This document shows positions 45,110-53,759 of a stretch of DNA of 64,000 nt, piece after piece (position 1 is the first letter of the stretch; each line of letters opens with the position of its first letter). A model generated the notes under the pieces. It was not told where the DNA came from, ran no database searches, and was given only the letters and a program-made list of their open reading frames with translations. The position numbers were made by a program, and so were the translations under genes. Source of the stretch: JACKII01 sp041687435. Lineage in GTDB: Bacteria > Pseudomonadota > Alphaproteobacteria > Bin95. The DNA is taken from assembly GCA_041687435.1 (NCBI GenBank), contig JAWLBX010000001.1, forward strand, positions 62,001-126,000, in the 5' to 3' direction.

Positions 45110-45300
45110 GGCGGACCCGATTCATTGACATTGCTTCGACCGAATGCCACGTATGTCCTGTCCTTTGCTTTGGACAGTTCTCTGCGTATTGCGCCTGTCG
45201 TCCGCGGCCCATGCCTCTACTCGGTGATGTCCAGGTAGAGGTTGCCATGGTGGCTGCACACTGCGAGCCGCCGCAAGACGACGAAAGAGACTATTCGGCT
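45110..45300 (+). promoter_or_regulatory. Upstream region and probable long 5' leader of the cold-shock gene
   Basis: After the terminator there are 190 bases before the csp ATG. TTGACA at 45125-45130 is a perfect -35 box; the -10 is unclear (CACGTA at 17-base spacing or TATGTC further on). If this promoter is used, the mRNA has a leader of about 140 bases, as is usual for cold-shock genes, where the leader controls translation. An in-frame extension of csp through here is judged not to be coding. Confidence 0.4.
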
Positions 45301-45510
45301 ATGACTCAAGGTACCGTGAAATGGTTCGACCCCGTTAAAGGGTTCGGCTTTATCGAGCCGTCTGACGGTGGCAAAGACGCCTTTGTCCATATTTCGGCCG
45401 TGCAGAATGCGGGCCTTTCCGGCCTGCGCGAAGGCCAGAAAGTGGAATTCGATCTTGTACCGGACAAGCGCCAGCGCCTGTCGGCAGAGAATCTGAAGAC
45501 CCTCGATTAG
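45301..45510 (+). CDS. Cold-shock-domain RNA/DNA-binding protein
   Basis: A 69-residue OB-fold protein. RNP1 (KGFGFI) and RNP2 (DAFVHIS) are intact, with TQGTVKWFDPVKGFGF at the start and a short basic C-terminus (DKRQRLSAENLKTL). It binds single-stranded nucleic acid and melts mRNA structure. ATG 45301 gives the standard length; the long in-frame upstream reading frame is leader sequence. A purple-bacteria-type single CSD, unlike the double-CSD form of Caulobacter. Confidence 0.94.
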   Translation: MTQGTVKWFDPVKGFGFIEPSDGGKDAFVHISAVQNAGLSGLREGQKVEFDLVPDKRQRLSAENLKTLD

Positions 45511-45594
45511 CGGCGTCCGCGGCCCGCAGCAGCTAATGCGCTATTGCGGGCCATTAAGTATTTTGACAGCACAAACGACAAAGGGATCCGGCGC

Positions 45595-46026
45595 ATGACA
45601 CAAGCAACGACCGGCCACACCGTCCAAGTTCACTATCGCGGCACGCTCGACGATGGTACCGAATTCGACAATTCCGCCGGCCGCGCGCCGCTGGAAATCA
45701 CACTTGGCGAAGGCCAAGTGATCCCGGGGTTCGAAAATGCCGTAATGGGTATGGCGGAGGGTGAGAGCAAGACTGTCACCCTGCCCCCGGAAGAAGCCTA
45801 TGGCGAAAGCAATCCCGGCTTGGTCCATGAGGTCGAGCGCGAGCAGATTCCAGCGGAAATTCCACTTCAACTCGGCATGACGCTGACTGCCACCAATCAG
45901 AATGGCGGCCAGATGCAACTGACAGTGGTCGGCATGGAAGGCGACAAGGTCACGCTCGACGCCAACCACCCGCTAGCCGGCAAGGCGCTGACCTTCGAGT
46001 TGACGCTCGAAAAGATCGCCGCCTAA
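45595..46026 (+). CDS. FKBP-type peptidyl-prolyl isomerase (SlyD-like)
   Basis: A 143-residue cytoplasmic isomerase. It has the FKBP core split by an insert-in-flap domain: VQVHYRGTLDDGTEFDNSAGRAPLEITLGEGQVIPGFENAVMGM, then the flap EAYGESNPGLVHEVEREQIP and LGMTLTATNQNG, and DANHPLAGKALTFELTLE at the end. The NHPLAGK segment is a hallmark of SlyD/FkpB proteins. The His/Cys-rich metal-binding tail of E. coli SlyD is missing. Convergent with the acyl-CoA dehydrogenase pair. Confidence 0.92.
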   Translation: MTQATTGHTVQVHYRGTLDDGTEFDNSAGRAPLEITLGEGQVIPGFENAVMGMAEGESKTVTLPPEEAYGESNPGLVHEVEREQIPAEIPLQLGMTLTATNQNGGQMQLTVVGMEGDKVTLDANHPLAGKALTFELTLEKIAA

Positions 46027-46038
46027 CGGGCGGGCCGA

Positions 46039-47115
46039 TCAGGCGGCCATAGCGGCCGCCGCTTCCGCCCGGACCTGTTCGGGTGAGCCCAGTAGCTGAC
46101 GATCCAGGCCGATGCGTTTGAACCAAAAGTGCAGGCCCAGATCGTCAGTGAACCCCATTCCGCCATGCACTTCCGTCGCGCCGCGGGCAATCATTCGCCC
46201 GACCTCCGCCATATGCGCCTTGGCGTGACAGGCCAGCCGATGCGCCTCGACACCCGGCAGTGCTGTCTGTGTATACATCGCATACCACACCAGGGCGCGT
46301 GCAGGCTCCAGCGCCGCGACCATGTCGGCCAGTGCGTGCTTCACGCCCTGGAACGATCCGATCACCCGCTCAAACTGCACCCGCTGCTTGGAATAGGCCG
46401 TCGCCTGCTCGACCATGGCATCGGCAGCTCCCAAAATGTCGGCAGCCAGCGCAACACGCGCCAAGTCCAACGCCCTATGGGTCAACTGCAGGCCGCCGCC
46501 TAGCGGCTCGGCTTCGACACCTTCAAACCGCAATTCGGAGAGGGATCGCGTCCGGTCGATGCTGGTCATCGGCCTGCGCGAGAGCCCGAAGGTATCGGCC
46601 CGTACCAGCCATAGTCGGCCATCTGCCGCTACGACAAACACATCCGCCGCGCAGGAATCCAGCACCGCAAGCGACTTGCCGGAAAGCCTACCATTCTCCA
46701 CCGCAATGCCTGCGTCCGCACGCACAGCCACAGCCTCGGCCAGCGCCAGACCAATGCGTGCCTCGCCAACGGCGATGCGTGGCAGCCATTCTGCCGCTAT
46801 TGAGTTACTGTCACTTTCCGCCAGGACCAGCGGCGCAACGAAGGCAGTGCCCAGATAGGGCACGGGCGCTACATGACGACCCAACTCCTCCATCACGAGC
46901 CCGGCATTGAACGCGCCCATTCCAAGCCCGCCATGGTCTTCCGGCACAAGCACACCCATGGCGCCGAGTTCGGCTAAGCCAGCCCATAGCCACGCGTCGT
47001 GGCCGGAGCCATCGGCTGCGACCTCCCGAACACGGTCCATCGGCGCGCGGTTTGCCAAAAGGCGGCGCAGTTGGTCGCGGAAGGCTTCCTGTTCAGGAGA
47101 CAGACCGAAGCGCAT
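46039..47115 (-). CDS. Acyl-CoA dehydrogenase, smaller subunit-type
   Basis: A 358-residue flavoprotein with acyl-CoA dehydrogenase N, middle and C domains. FGLSPEQEAFRDQLRRLLA opens the protein, SKQRVQFERVIGSFQGVKHALADM marks the C-terminal helical domain, and ATEVHGGMGFTDDLGLHFWFKR ends it. The middle domain is reduced. Its ATG overlaps the stop of the upstream 408-residue paralogue. Such unequal, translationally coupled pairs form alpha2beta2 dehydrogenases (FadE26/27, ChsE types) acting on branched, steroid or aromatic side-chain CoA esters; a simple fatty acid role is less likely. Confidence 0.88.
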   Translation of the reverse strand: MRFGLSPEQEAFRDQLRRLLANRAPMDRVREVAADGSGHDAWLWAGLAELGAMGVLVPEDHGGLGMGAFNAGLVMEELGRHVAPVPYLGTAFVAPLVLAESDSNSIAAEWLPRIAVGEARIGLALAEAVAVRADAGIAVENGRLSGKSLAVLDSCAADVFVVAADGRLWLVRADTFGLSRRPMTSIDRTRSLSELRFEGVEAEPLGGGLQLTHRALDLARVALAADILGAADAMVEQATAYSKQRVQFERVIGSFQGVKHALADMVAALEPARALVWYAMYTQTALPGVEAHRLACHAKAHMAEVGRMIARGATEVHGGMGFTDDLGLHFWFKRIGLDRQLLGSPEQVRAEAAAAMAA

Positions 47116-48341
47116 CAGACGCTCCCTCCTGCACCTTGTGGCGGGATCACAGCCTTCGGCTCTCGCGGCAGGCCAAGGCCGCGTTCGGCGATGATGTTGC
47201 GCTGGATGTTGGTCGAGCCGCCGCCGATGATCAGGCCCAGGTCGTGCATGTACCAGGCCTGCCAGGCCCCCTCGTCACGCAGATACTCGCCGCTCTCATA
47301 GAGCACGCCCAACTCACCCATGGCGTCGATGGCGAGCGCATCCAGTTCGTGGTTCAGCACGGTGCCGTAATACTTGGTCACAAGGCGCGCCAACCCGGCG
47401 TCGGAGCCGTCGAGATCGGCAGTGAGCACGCGCATATTGTTGAACTTGAGGGCCATCACTTTTGCCTCCAATTGCATCAGGCGGTCGGCCAACAGCGGAT
47501 CGTCGATGGCGCGCTGCCCGTTTACCGTCTCGCGCTGCATCAGCTTCACCAACCCGTCGAAGCGGGCGATGGATTTGGCGGGATCGCCAAGCCCGCCGCG
47601 CTCATGCTTCAGCGTGACATTGGCCACCTTCCAGCCCTCTCCGCGGCCGGCAACGATATTGCCGGCAGGAATGCGCACATCATCGAAGAACACTTGGTTG
47701 AACTCGCTCCGGCCCGTCATGGTCTTAAGGGGCGAGACCGTGACGCCGGGTGTCGCCATCGGGATCAGCAGGTAGGAGATACCGCGGTGCTTCGGCGCGT
47801 CCGGCTCGGTGCGGACCAGGCAGAACATCATGTCCGCATAGTGGGCGCCGGAGGTCCAGATTTTCTGGCCATTGATCACCCACTCATTCCCTTCCAGCCG
47901 GGCGTTGGTTCGGAGCGAGGCCAAGTCGGAGCCGGAGCCCGGCTCGGAATAGCCCTGGCACCACCACTCCTCACCAGTGATGGCTTTCGGCACATAGCGG
48001 GCCTTCTGCTCCGCCGTGCCCACCTCCAGCAATGTCGGGACCAGCATCATGATCCCGATGCCGGTGAGCCCTGCCTGCACGCCCGCCGCCGAGAACTCCT
48101 CATGAATGATCGTGTTTTCGAGAATATCCTCCGGCGCGCCGAAGCCGCCATATTCCGCAGGAATGTTGCGCGCAGCATAGCCCGCAGCGATCAGCCGCTT
48201 CTGCCAGTCGAGCGCCGCCGGCGAAGGGGCGCCACGGTCGCGAATGGTGACGGCAGGCGGTGCCACATCCCGGTGGGCGGCAATGAAGGCGCGGACACCT
48301 TCGCGGAAATCCAGGTAACGCTGGTCGAGAGACAGGTCCAT
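47115..48341 (-). CDS. Acyl-CoA dehydrogenase, larger subunit-type
   Basis: A 408-residue flavoprotein from ATG 48341 (MDLSLDQRYLDFREGVRAFIA). It has the FAD-binding WCQGYSEPGSGSDLASLRT, SGAHYADMMFCLVRT in the beta-domain, and IIGGGSTNIQRNIIAERGLGLPR at the C-terminus. FAD-contact residues look complete here, whereas the partner is reduced. A short extension to 48410 is possible but the family begins at MDLSL. Paired with the next gene by a stop-start overlap. Confidence 0.9.
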   Translation of the reverse strand: MDLSLDQRYLDFREGVRAFIAAHRDVAPPAVTIRDRGAPSPAALDWQKRLIAAGYAARNIPAEYGGFGAPEDILENTIIHEEFSAAGVQAGLTGIGIMMLVPTLLEVGTAEQKARYVPKAITGEEWWCQGYSEPGSGSDLASLRTNARLEGNEWVINGQKIWTSGAHYADMMFCLVRTEPDAPKHRGISYLLIPMATPGVTVSPLKTMTGRSEFNQVFFDDVRIPAGNIVAGRGEGWKVANVTLKHERGGLGDPAKSIARFDGLVKLMQRETVNGQRAIDDPLLADRLMQLEAKVMALKFNNMRVLTADLDGSDAGLARLVTKYYGTVLNHELDALAIDAMGELGVLYESGEYLRDEGAWQAWYMHDLGLIIGGGSTNIQRNIIAERGLGLPREPKAVIPPQGAGGSV

Positions 48342-48532
48342 GAGCGATTCCTTCCAGCCGGTTTTTCCCCAACTATAGGGCCAAGCCTGACGGCCCGTCC
48401 ATCCAGCCACCTCACGATACGCCGTTGACCTGCGTCAATGCGGCCGCTGGCGAGAAGGCTAGCCTTGGCAAACGCGGTGCCCTTGCAAGCTCTGATGGAG
48501 CCAGGCGGCCACAATGCAAATGGGAGCGGAAT

Positions 48533-49060
48533 GTGACTGTGCCATCGGTCAAGTTGCTGCTTTTAAGCGTCGCCATTCAACTGGTGCTGTTTGCCGCGCT
48601 GGCCGTGTCGCTGCCGTATTGGTTTGACCGGGTGCAGCAGACACTTGGCCCCTTCACGCACCCAGCAACGGTTGCCGGGAAACCCGCCGAACTCGGCGTC
48701 AAGGATCTGATCCGGGCAGTGAAGCACGAACTCTATCAGGCAGAGTTGGAGCGGTTCGAGGTGCGCGACGGCGTTGCCAAGGAAAAGGAATTGCCATTGT
48801 TCAAGGTGGAGTCGTTCGACCTGGAAATCCGCTTCTTCGTTCGCCAACGCGCCAGCGCCGGAGTATCCGCCGAGCCGCAGTTCGTCGTCGTCGACACCGA
48901 AACCGAGATCAGCGCCGAACGAACGCAAACCATTCAACTGCATATGACCGTCGATGCCGATCCGAAGCGGGTCACGGCGTCGGGCTCGACAGCCCCGCTG
49001 ACGGGCGGCAATTCCCCCAAAACGGTCACTCCCCACCCGCCAGTCCGGCGAGGAGAATAG
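48533..49060 (+). CDS. Membrane-anchored protein with a trypco2-like domain
   Basis: A 175-residue protein from GTG 48533 (GGGAGCGGA upstream). One N-terminal membrane helix (about residues 5-28, SVKLLLLSVAIQLVLFAALAV) places the rest outside the cytoplasm or just under the membrane. Residues about 55-150 (LGVKDLIRAVKHELYQAELERF, then LPLFKVESFDLEIRFFVRQ, then QFVVVDTETEISAERTQTIQLHMTVDAD) follow the pattern of the trypsin-co-occurring domain 2, a small alpha plus beta-meander domain associated with predicted bacterial conflict and stress systems. The C-terminus is a Pro/Ser/Thr tail. The next gene starts five bases later. The domain call is by pattern, not by search. Confidence 0.65.
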   Translation: MTVPSVKLLLLSVAIQLVLFAALAVSLPYWFDRVQQTLGPFTHPATVAGKPAELGVKDLIRAVKHELYQAELERFEVRDGVAKEKELPLFKVESFDLEIRFFVRQRASAGVSAEPQFVVVDTETEISAERTQTIQLHMTVDADPKRVTASGSTAPLTGGNSPKTVTPHPPVRRGE

Positions 49061-49065
49061 AGGTC

Positions 49066-49830
49066 ATGCGTTTGCCAGTACGAATCCGACACAGGCTCTG
49101 CTTCAGCCTTTTGGTCTGGCCCTTGCTGCTAGTTGCCGCCAGCGGGGCACACGCGCAGAACGTCAATCTCTATGTCTCGCTCTATCCGGACAATCCCGAC
49201 TATATCGAGGTGACGGTCGATGCGGAGCGTATCCCCGCCAATGCCCTGATATCGGACGTACGGTTCGACGTGTCCATCAAGACACCATCCGGCGGTTCGC
49301 AGACGCGGCAATTCCTGTTCACCGACCGCGCCTTGCTGCCCGGCTTTTACAAAGGCTGGTTCGCTCACGGGGCGCCGCAAGCGTCGGCGGCGAATGCGGG
49401 CCAATTTTCTTATGTCGTGGAAGTCGGTGGCGGCAAGGCCGACCAGTTCGCTTCCAGCACCAAACACAAGGGTGTCGCCAAAGGCGGCCGGCCAGGCCGC
49501 GAGGGCCAAAAACTGGCCACAGCCCGGCCGCCACAGCCACAATCATCTCCACCGGCGCGGCGGAACGCATTTGCAAAGCCGCGGGTGCACCCCCGGTATC
49601 TTGGCGAAAGCAACGCCAGCGCCCCGCGCCTCGACTGGTGCCTGAATTGGGGCCAAGACTGCGGCAAGCCTGCTGCCGACCGATTTTGCCGTGACATGGG
49701 CTTTTCGCGGGCGGCTGCCTGGCGTCAGGATACCAATATCGGCCATCGCACGCCAACCTATGTGATCGGCTCGCGCAGGCTCTGCAGCCAGCGCTTTTGC
49801 GACGGCTTCGACTATATTCGCTGCCGCTGA
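49066..49830 (+). CDS. Secreted protein with a C-terminal six-cysteine domain
   Basis: A 254-residue exported protein. The signal peptide (about residues 1-30) ends SGAHAQN. A beta-rich domain (about 31-125: NVNLYVSLYPDNPDYIEVTVDAERIP, VRFDVSIKTPSGGSQTRQFLF, FSYVVEVGGG) is followed by a basic Pro/Arg linker (about 130-185) and a compact C-terminal domain (190-254) with six Cys (DWCLNWGQDC, RFCRDMGF, SRRLCSQRFCDGF, IRC) and TPTYVIGS. I recognise the Cys domain as a recurrent bacterial and extracellular module without known function. It lies five bases after the trypco2-like gene, so the two are co-translated. No enzyme motif is visible. Confidence 0.75.
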   Translation: MRLPVRIRHRLCFSLLVWPLLLVAASGAHAQNVNLYVSLYPDNPDYIEVTVDAERIPANALISDVRFDVSIKTPSGGSQTRQFLFTDRALLPGFYKGWFAHGAPQASAANAGQFSYVVEVGGGKADQFASSTKHKGVAKGGRPGREGQKLATARPPQPQSSPPARRNAFAKPRVHPRYLGESNASAPRLDWCLNWGQDCGKPAADRFCRDMGFSRAAAWRQDTNIGHRTPTYVIGSRRLCSQRFCDGFDYIRCR

Positions 49831-49919
49831 AGCGTTGGCCATTGCCATGGCGCGACCGAAAACCCCCGGGTAAGGTGACAGTGACCGAATGCAATGTCCG
49901 CAGTTAAGAAAGCCCCGCC

Positions 49920-51219
49920 ATGACCGACCGTCCGCACCAAGGCCCTGGTTTCCACACCCTCGCCGTGCATGCCGGCGCTTCTCCGGACCCCGCGACCGGC
50001 GCGCGGGCGACGCCGATCTACCAGACGACGGCCTATGTATTCGATGATGCGGACCATGCCGCCTCGCTCTTTAACCTGCAAACCTATGGCTACATCTACT
50101 CGCGCCTGACCAACCCCACCGTCAGCGTCCTGGAGGAACGGATTGCGGCGCTGGAGGATGGACGCGGCGCAATTGCCACCGCCTCCGGCCATGCCGCGCA
50201 GATGCTGATTGCCTTTGTGCTGATGGAGCCGGGCGCTCACCTGCTGGCTTCGAACAAGCTGTATGGCGGCTCGCTAACCCAGTTCAGCAACACGTTCAAA
50301 AAATTCGGCTGGGATGCGACCCTGCTGGACCCGGACGACCCTGCCGCATTCCGCGACCATATCCGGCCGGAGACCAAGGCAATTTTCATCGAAAGCCTGG
50401 CCAACCCCACCGGCGTCATTGCCGATATCGCGGCTTTCGCGGAGATTGCGCACGAGGCGGGCATTCCATTGATTGTCGATAATACCTCGGCCACCCCCTA
50501 TCTTTGCCGTCCGTTTGAATGGGGAGCGGATATCATCACCCACTCGACGACGAAATTTCTTTCCGGTCACGGCAATGCCATGGGGGGCGTCGTGGTCGAT
50601 TCCGGCAAATTCGACTGGGCCCAGAACGACAAGTTCCCCGCGTTGACCAAGCCGGAACCCGCCTATCACGGCCTGACCTTTTATGAGACCTTTGGCGATC
50701 TGGCGCTGACCGTACATGGCCACGCCATCGGCCTGCGCGACCTGGGCGCCACGATGGCACCGATGAATGCCTATCTGACCATCACCGGCTGCGAGACCCT
50801 GGGCCTGCGCGTTGCCAAACACTGCGAAAATGCACAGGCCGTCGCCGAATACCTGGATGGGCATCCAGCGGTGAACTGGGTGTCCTATCCAGGCCTGAAA
50901 AGCTCGAAATATTACGACCTGCACCGGAAATACATGCCAAAGGGCGCGGGGATCGGTGTTTTCCGTCAGCCTGAAGGGGGGCTATGAGACAGGGGTCAAG
51001 CTTGTGGATTCGCTGGACCTGTTCAGCCACGTTGCCAACATCGGTGATACCCGCTCTCTGGTGATCCACCCAGCGAGCACCACACACCGGCAGTTGGACG
51101 AAACCGCCCAAATCGCCTCCGGTGCCGGGCCGGACGTCGTGCGGCTTTCCATCGGCATCGAGGATGCAGCCGACATCATTGCCGATCTGGACACGGCACT
51201 GGCTGCGGCAGTGCGATAA
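49920..51219 (+). pseudogene. metY: O-acetylhomoserine (thiol)-lyase with a one-base frameshift
   Basis: PLP enzyme of methionine synthesis (O-acetylhomoserine + sulfide to homocysteine), about 432 residues when repaired. The N-terminal part (TLAVHAGASPDPATGARATPIYQTTAYVF, YSRLTNPT, PLP-lysine Lys212 in THSTTKFLSGHGN) reads in one frame to a premature TGA at 50985-50987. The rest (SVSLKGGYETGVKLVDSLDLFSHVANIGDTRSLVIHPASTTH) is in the +1 frame. An extra base at about 50951-50952 (in GCGGGGATCGG) explains the shift; removing it gives the canonical KGAGSVFSVSLKGG. Everything else is intact, so this may be a sequence error or a very recent mutation. No SAM-II riboswitch was recognised upstream. 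Confidence 0.88.
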
Positions 51220-51225
51220 CCGATC

Positions 51226-51840
51226 CTAACGCCTGTACGGCTGCCGCAACGCCCTTTCCACCAACTCCAACCGGTCCTGCCCGTAAAACATATCACCATC
51301 GACAAAGTAGGTCGGCGAGCCAAAAACCGAGCGGTTGATAGCCTCCTCAGTATTGCTCTTGTATTGGGCCTTTGCTTCGTCGGAACACGCCTTGGCCAGC
51401 AGCGTTTCGCCGTCGAGGTCCAGCCCATTGGCGATGCTGACCAGAGTCGCGGCGTCGGAGAGATCCGCATCATAGCGCCAGTGCTGCTCTAGCAAGGCAT
51501 GGGCCAGTTTGTCGATGGCCGGCCCAGCCTCCCCGGCGGCGATCAGAAAGCAGTTCGGCAGGTCGATATCCTTGCGATGGTGTGTCGGCATACGGCCCAA
51601 CACGGGTGCGTTGCGATGCTCGGCCCAGCGATCGATCTCACGTCCGAAGAAATAGGCCCGATGCGCCGCCGTCCGCTCCGACGTAGGGGTGGATCCGGCC
51701 GCCGGCACGACCAAACGCAGATCGTTGGGCTTGTGTATCAGCGTCGCACCAGCGTCACGCACCACCTGCATCAGCTTGGCCGAGCCCAGATAGGCATAGG
51801 CGGAATGGGCAGCATAGAAGTATTCAATAATCGCCATCAT
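51226..51840 (-). CDS. 2-hydroxychromene-2-carboxylate isomerase family protein (DsbA-like fold)
   Basis: A 204-residue thioredoxin-fold protein of the kappa-GST/HCCA isomerase group. The N-terminus IEYFYAAHSAYAYLGSAKL replaces the usual SPY-type active-site loop (Ser in the family glutathione site; here AHSAYAYLG). Also typical are PNCFLIAAGEAG and the C-terminal NRSVFGSPTYFVDGDMFYGQDRL. The family includes isomerases of naphthalene catabolism and many glutathione-linked proteins with unknown substrates. The gene converges on metY. Confidence 0.8.
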   Translation of the reverse strand: MMAIIEYFYAAHSAYAYLGSAKLMQVVRDAGATLIHKPNDLRLVVPAAGSTPTSERTAAHRAYFFGREIDRWAEHRNAPVLGRMPTHHRKDIDLPNCFLIAAGEAGPAIDKLAHALLEQHWRYDADLSDAATLVSIANGLDLDGETLLAKACSDEAKAQYKSNTEEAINRSVFGSPTYFVDGDMFYGQDRLELVERALRQPYRR

Positions 51841-51944
51841 GGGCTCCCGTCAGAAGCGGATACGCGGAAGGCTACCAAACCGCAGACGGTCAGGGTAGGC
51901 TTTCCGGCAACTGTCAAGATCAACCGGAAACGCCCCCTATTGCC

Positions 51945-53162
51945 ATGACCCAAGACCTACCCCTCGCAGGCCTGAAGGTGATCGACTGCGCGTCGTTCAT
52001 TGCCGCTCCCGTCGCTGCCACCGTGCTGGCCGATTTCGGCGCCGATGTCATCAAGATCGAGCCGCCCACGGGCGAACCCTACCGCCGCGACGATCCCACC
52101 CAACGCCAGCCTTACAGTGACTATCCGTACAATTACATCGTGGACAACCGCTCCAAACGGGCGATCACGCTGGATCTGAAGGTGGAAGCAGGCCAGCGAG
52201 TGCTGCACAAGCTGCTGGAGACCGCAGACGTGTTTGTCACCAACGCCCCCTTTCCGGCCCGCGAGCGGCTGCGCGTGCGCTATCAGGATATGAAAGACCT
52301 TTACCCCCGCCTGATCTATGCCAGCGTTACGGCTTACGGCGAGACTGGGCCGGAGGCGGATCGGACCGGGTTCGACTCGACGGCGCTTTGGGCGCGCACC
52401 GGCCTGATGGACCTCTGCAAGCCAGCCCCCGAATCCGCACCCGCCCGCTCGCTTCCAGGCATGGGCGATCATCCGACGGCAATCAGCATGGTCGCAGCCA
52501 TCCTGATGGCGCTCCTGCGGCGGGAACGCACGGGGCTGGGCGGTGAGTGCGCCACCAATCTGATGGCGAACGGCCTGTGGTGGAATGCGATCTGGACCCA
52601 GGCGGCGCTCTGCGGCGCCAAGGTGGAGGGCCGGCCGCCGCGGGAGGAGGCCGACAACCCGATGCACAACCTCTATGCCTGTGCCGACGGACGCTGGTTC
52701 CATCTGGTCATGATCACCAAGCCTGACCGCTTTAAGGACGTGGCACGAACCGTCGGCCTGCCAAAATTGGCCGACGATCCGCGTTTCGAAACGCCGGAAG
52801 GCCGCAAACAGCATGCGCGGGAATTGATCGACGCCTTCGACGCAGTGTTTAAGCAAAAGTCATGGGCCGAATGGAAGGCGATCTTCATGGAAAGCCGCTT
52901 CACCTTCGGCGAGATCGGCACGGTCGATGACATTGCCACCGACATGCAGATGCGCGAAAGCGGCGCGATCATCCCACACCCGGAGCCGGAAAAAGCCGGC
53001 GCCGGCCTCACCCTCTCCAGCCCGTTTTGGCTGACGGGCGTGGAAAAACGCGCACCCGTCATGTCGCCTGGTCTGGGCGAGCACAACAATCAGGTGCTGG
53101 CGGAGTTGGGATTCAGCCCGGACGAGGCAGAGGCTTTGAAAGCGGCAGGGGCATTCGGGTAG
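51945..53162 (+). CDS. CaiB/BaiF family III CoA-transferase
   Basis: A 405-residue class III CoA-transferase. Hallmarks are LPLAGLKVIDCASFIAAPVAATVLADFGADVIKIEPP, NRSKRAITLDLK, and the catalytic Asp region TGFDSTALWARTGLMDL. Near the C-terminus GEHNNQVLAELGFSPDEAEAL is typical. The enzymes move CoA between carboxylic acids; the particular acids are unknown. It is divergent from the HCCA isomerase-like gene and may share a catabolic role with the acyl-CoA dehydrogenases 4 kb upstream. Confidence 0.9.
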   Translation: MTQDLPLAGLKVIDCASFIAAPVAATVLADFGADVIKIEPPTGEPYRRDDPTQRQPYSDYPYNYIVDNRSKRAITLDLKVEAGQRVLHKLLETADVFVTNAPFPARERLRVRYQDMKDLYPRLIYASVTAYGETGPEADRTGFDSTALWARTGLMDLCKPAPESAPARSLPGMGDHPTAISMVAAILMALLRRERTGLGGECATNLMANGLWWNAIWTQAALCGAKVEGRPPREEADNPMHNLYACADGRWFHLVMITKPDRFKDVARTVGLPKLADDPRFETPEGRKQHARELIDAFDAVFKQKSWAEWKAIFMESRFTFGEIGTVDDIATDMQMRESGAIIPHPEPEKAGAGLTLSSPFWLTGVEKRAPVMSPGLGEHNNQVLAELGFSPDEAEALKAAGAFG

Positions 53163-53300
53163 AAAACCAAGGTTGGGGCAGTTCCAAACCATAAACCTGA
53201 CGGTCTCAATCTCCAGAAAGTCCTGCCATTTGGTGGCACCACCGCACCCAATCCCTCGGATAAGGTGCCGGATTCCCCGCCCCATCGAAGGATGAGGGGC

Positions 53301-53759
53301 TCAGAGATTACGCGCCATCACAAGCGCATCGATGCGCGCCGGGCCGCGCTTGTAATAGCCCGTGCGCCGGCCGACAGCGGCAAACCCTTCGCTCCGGTAG
53401 AGTGTCAATGCCGGTGCATTATCCACCGCTACCTCCAGCAGCAAACGGTCTGCGCCCAAGGCCGGCAGAACCGCATAGCAGACATTCAGCAGGGCGCGTG
53501 CGACCCCGTGCCTGCGGGCGGCAGGGTGAACGCCAATCGTCAGGATTTCCGCTTCACCGGCAATCGCACGAGCCAGGACGACCCCGCCTTGCTTGGCGAT
53601 CCAGCCGCCCGCCCCCTCACTGCCCAGCAACGCCCGGAACGAGTCCGCGCTCCATACATCCCCGCCCAGACCATCTGCCATGGCCGCTGCGTGAATCTTG
53701 GCGGCCTGTTCGGCAAGGTCGGGAGTCAGGGGCAGCAGGTCGGTCACCGGCTTACTCAC
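53301..53759 (-). CDS. rimI: Ribosomal-protein-alanine N-acetyltransferase RimI
   Basis: A 152-residue GNAT acetyltransferase from GTG 53759. It has the acetyl-CoA loop GVHPAARRHGVARALL, LEVAVDNAPALTLYRSEGFAAVGRRTGYY and a LAEQAAKIHAAAM N-terminal helix. GTG 53759 overlaps the tsaB stop (GTGA); a longer frame would run into tsaB. Adjacent tsaB-rimI is the normal arrangement and supports the name over a generic GNAT. Confidence 0.9.
   Translation of the reverse strand: MSKPVTDLLPLTPDLAEQAAKIHAAAMADGLGGDVWSADSFRALLGSEGAGGWIAKQGGVVLARAIAGEAEILTIGVHPAARRHGVARALLNVCYAVLPALGADRLLLEVAVDNAPALTLYRSEGFAAVGRRTGYYKRGPARIDALVMARNL

Noticed and set aside
44983..45300. N-terminal extension of the cold-shock protein
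   Set aside because: The frame is open but crosses a strong terminator and promoter region; the cold-shock domain starts exactly at ATG 45301.
49831..49919. SAM-responsive riboswitch upstream of metY
   Set aside because: SAM-II elements are common before such genes in alphaproteobacteria, but the conserved pseudoknot sequence is not visible in these 89 bases.
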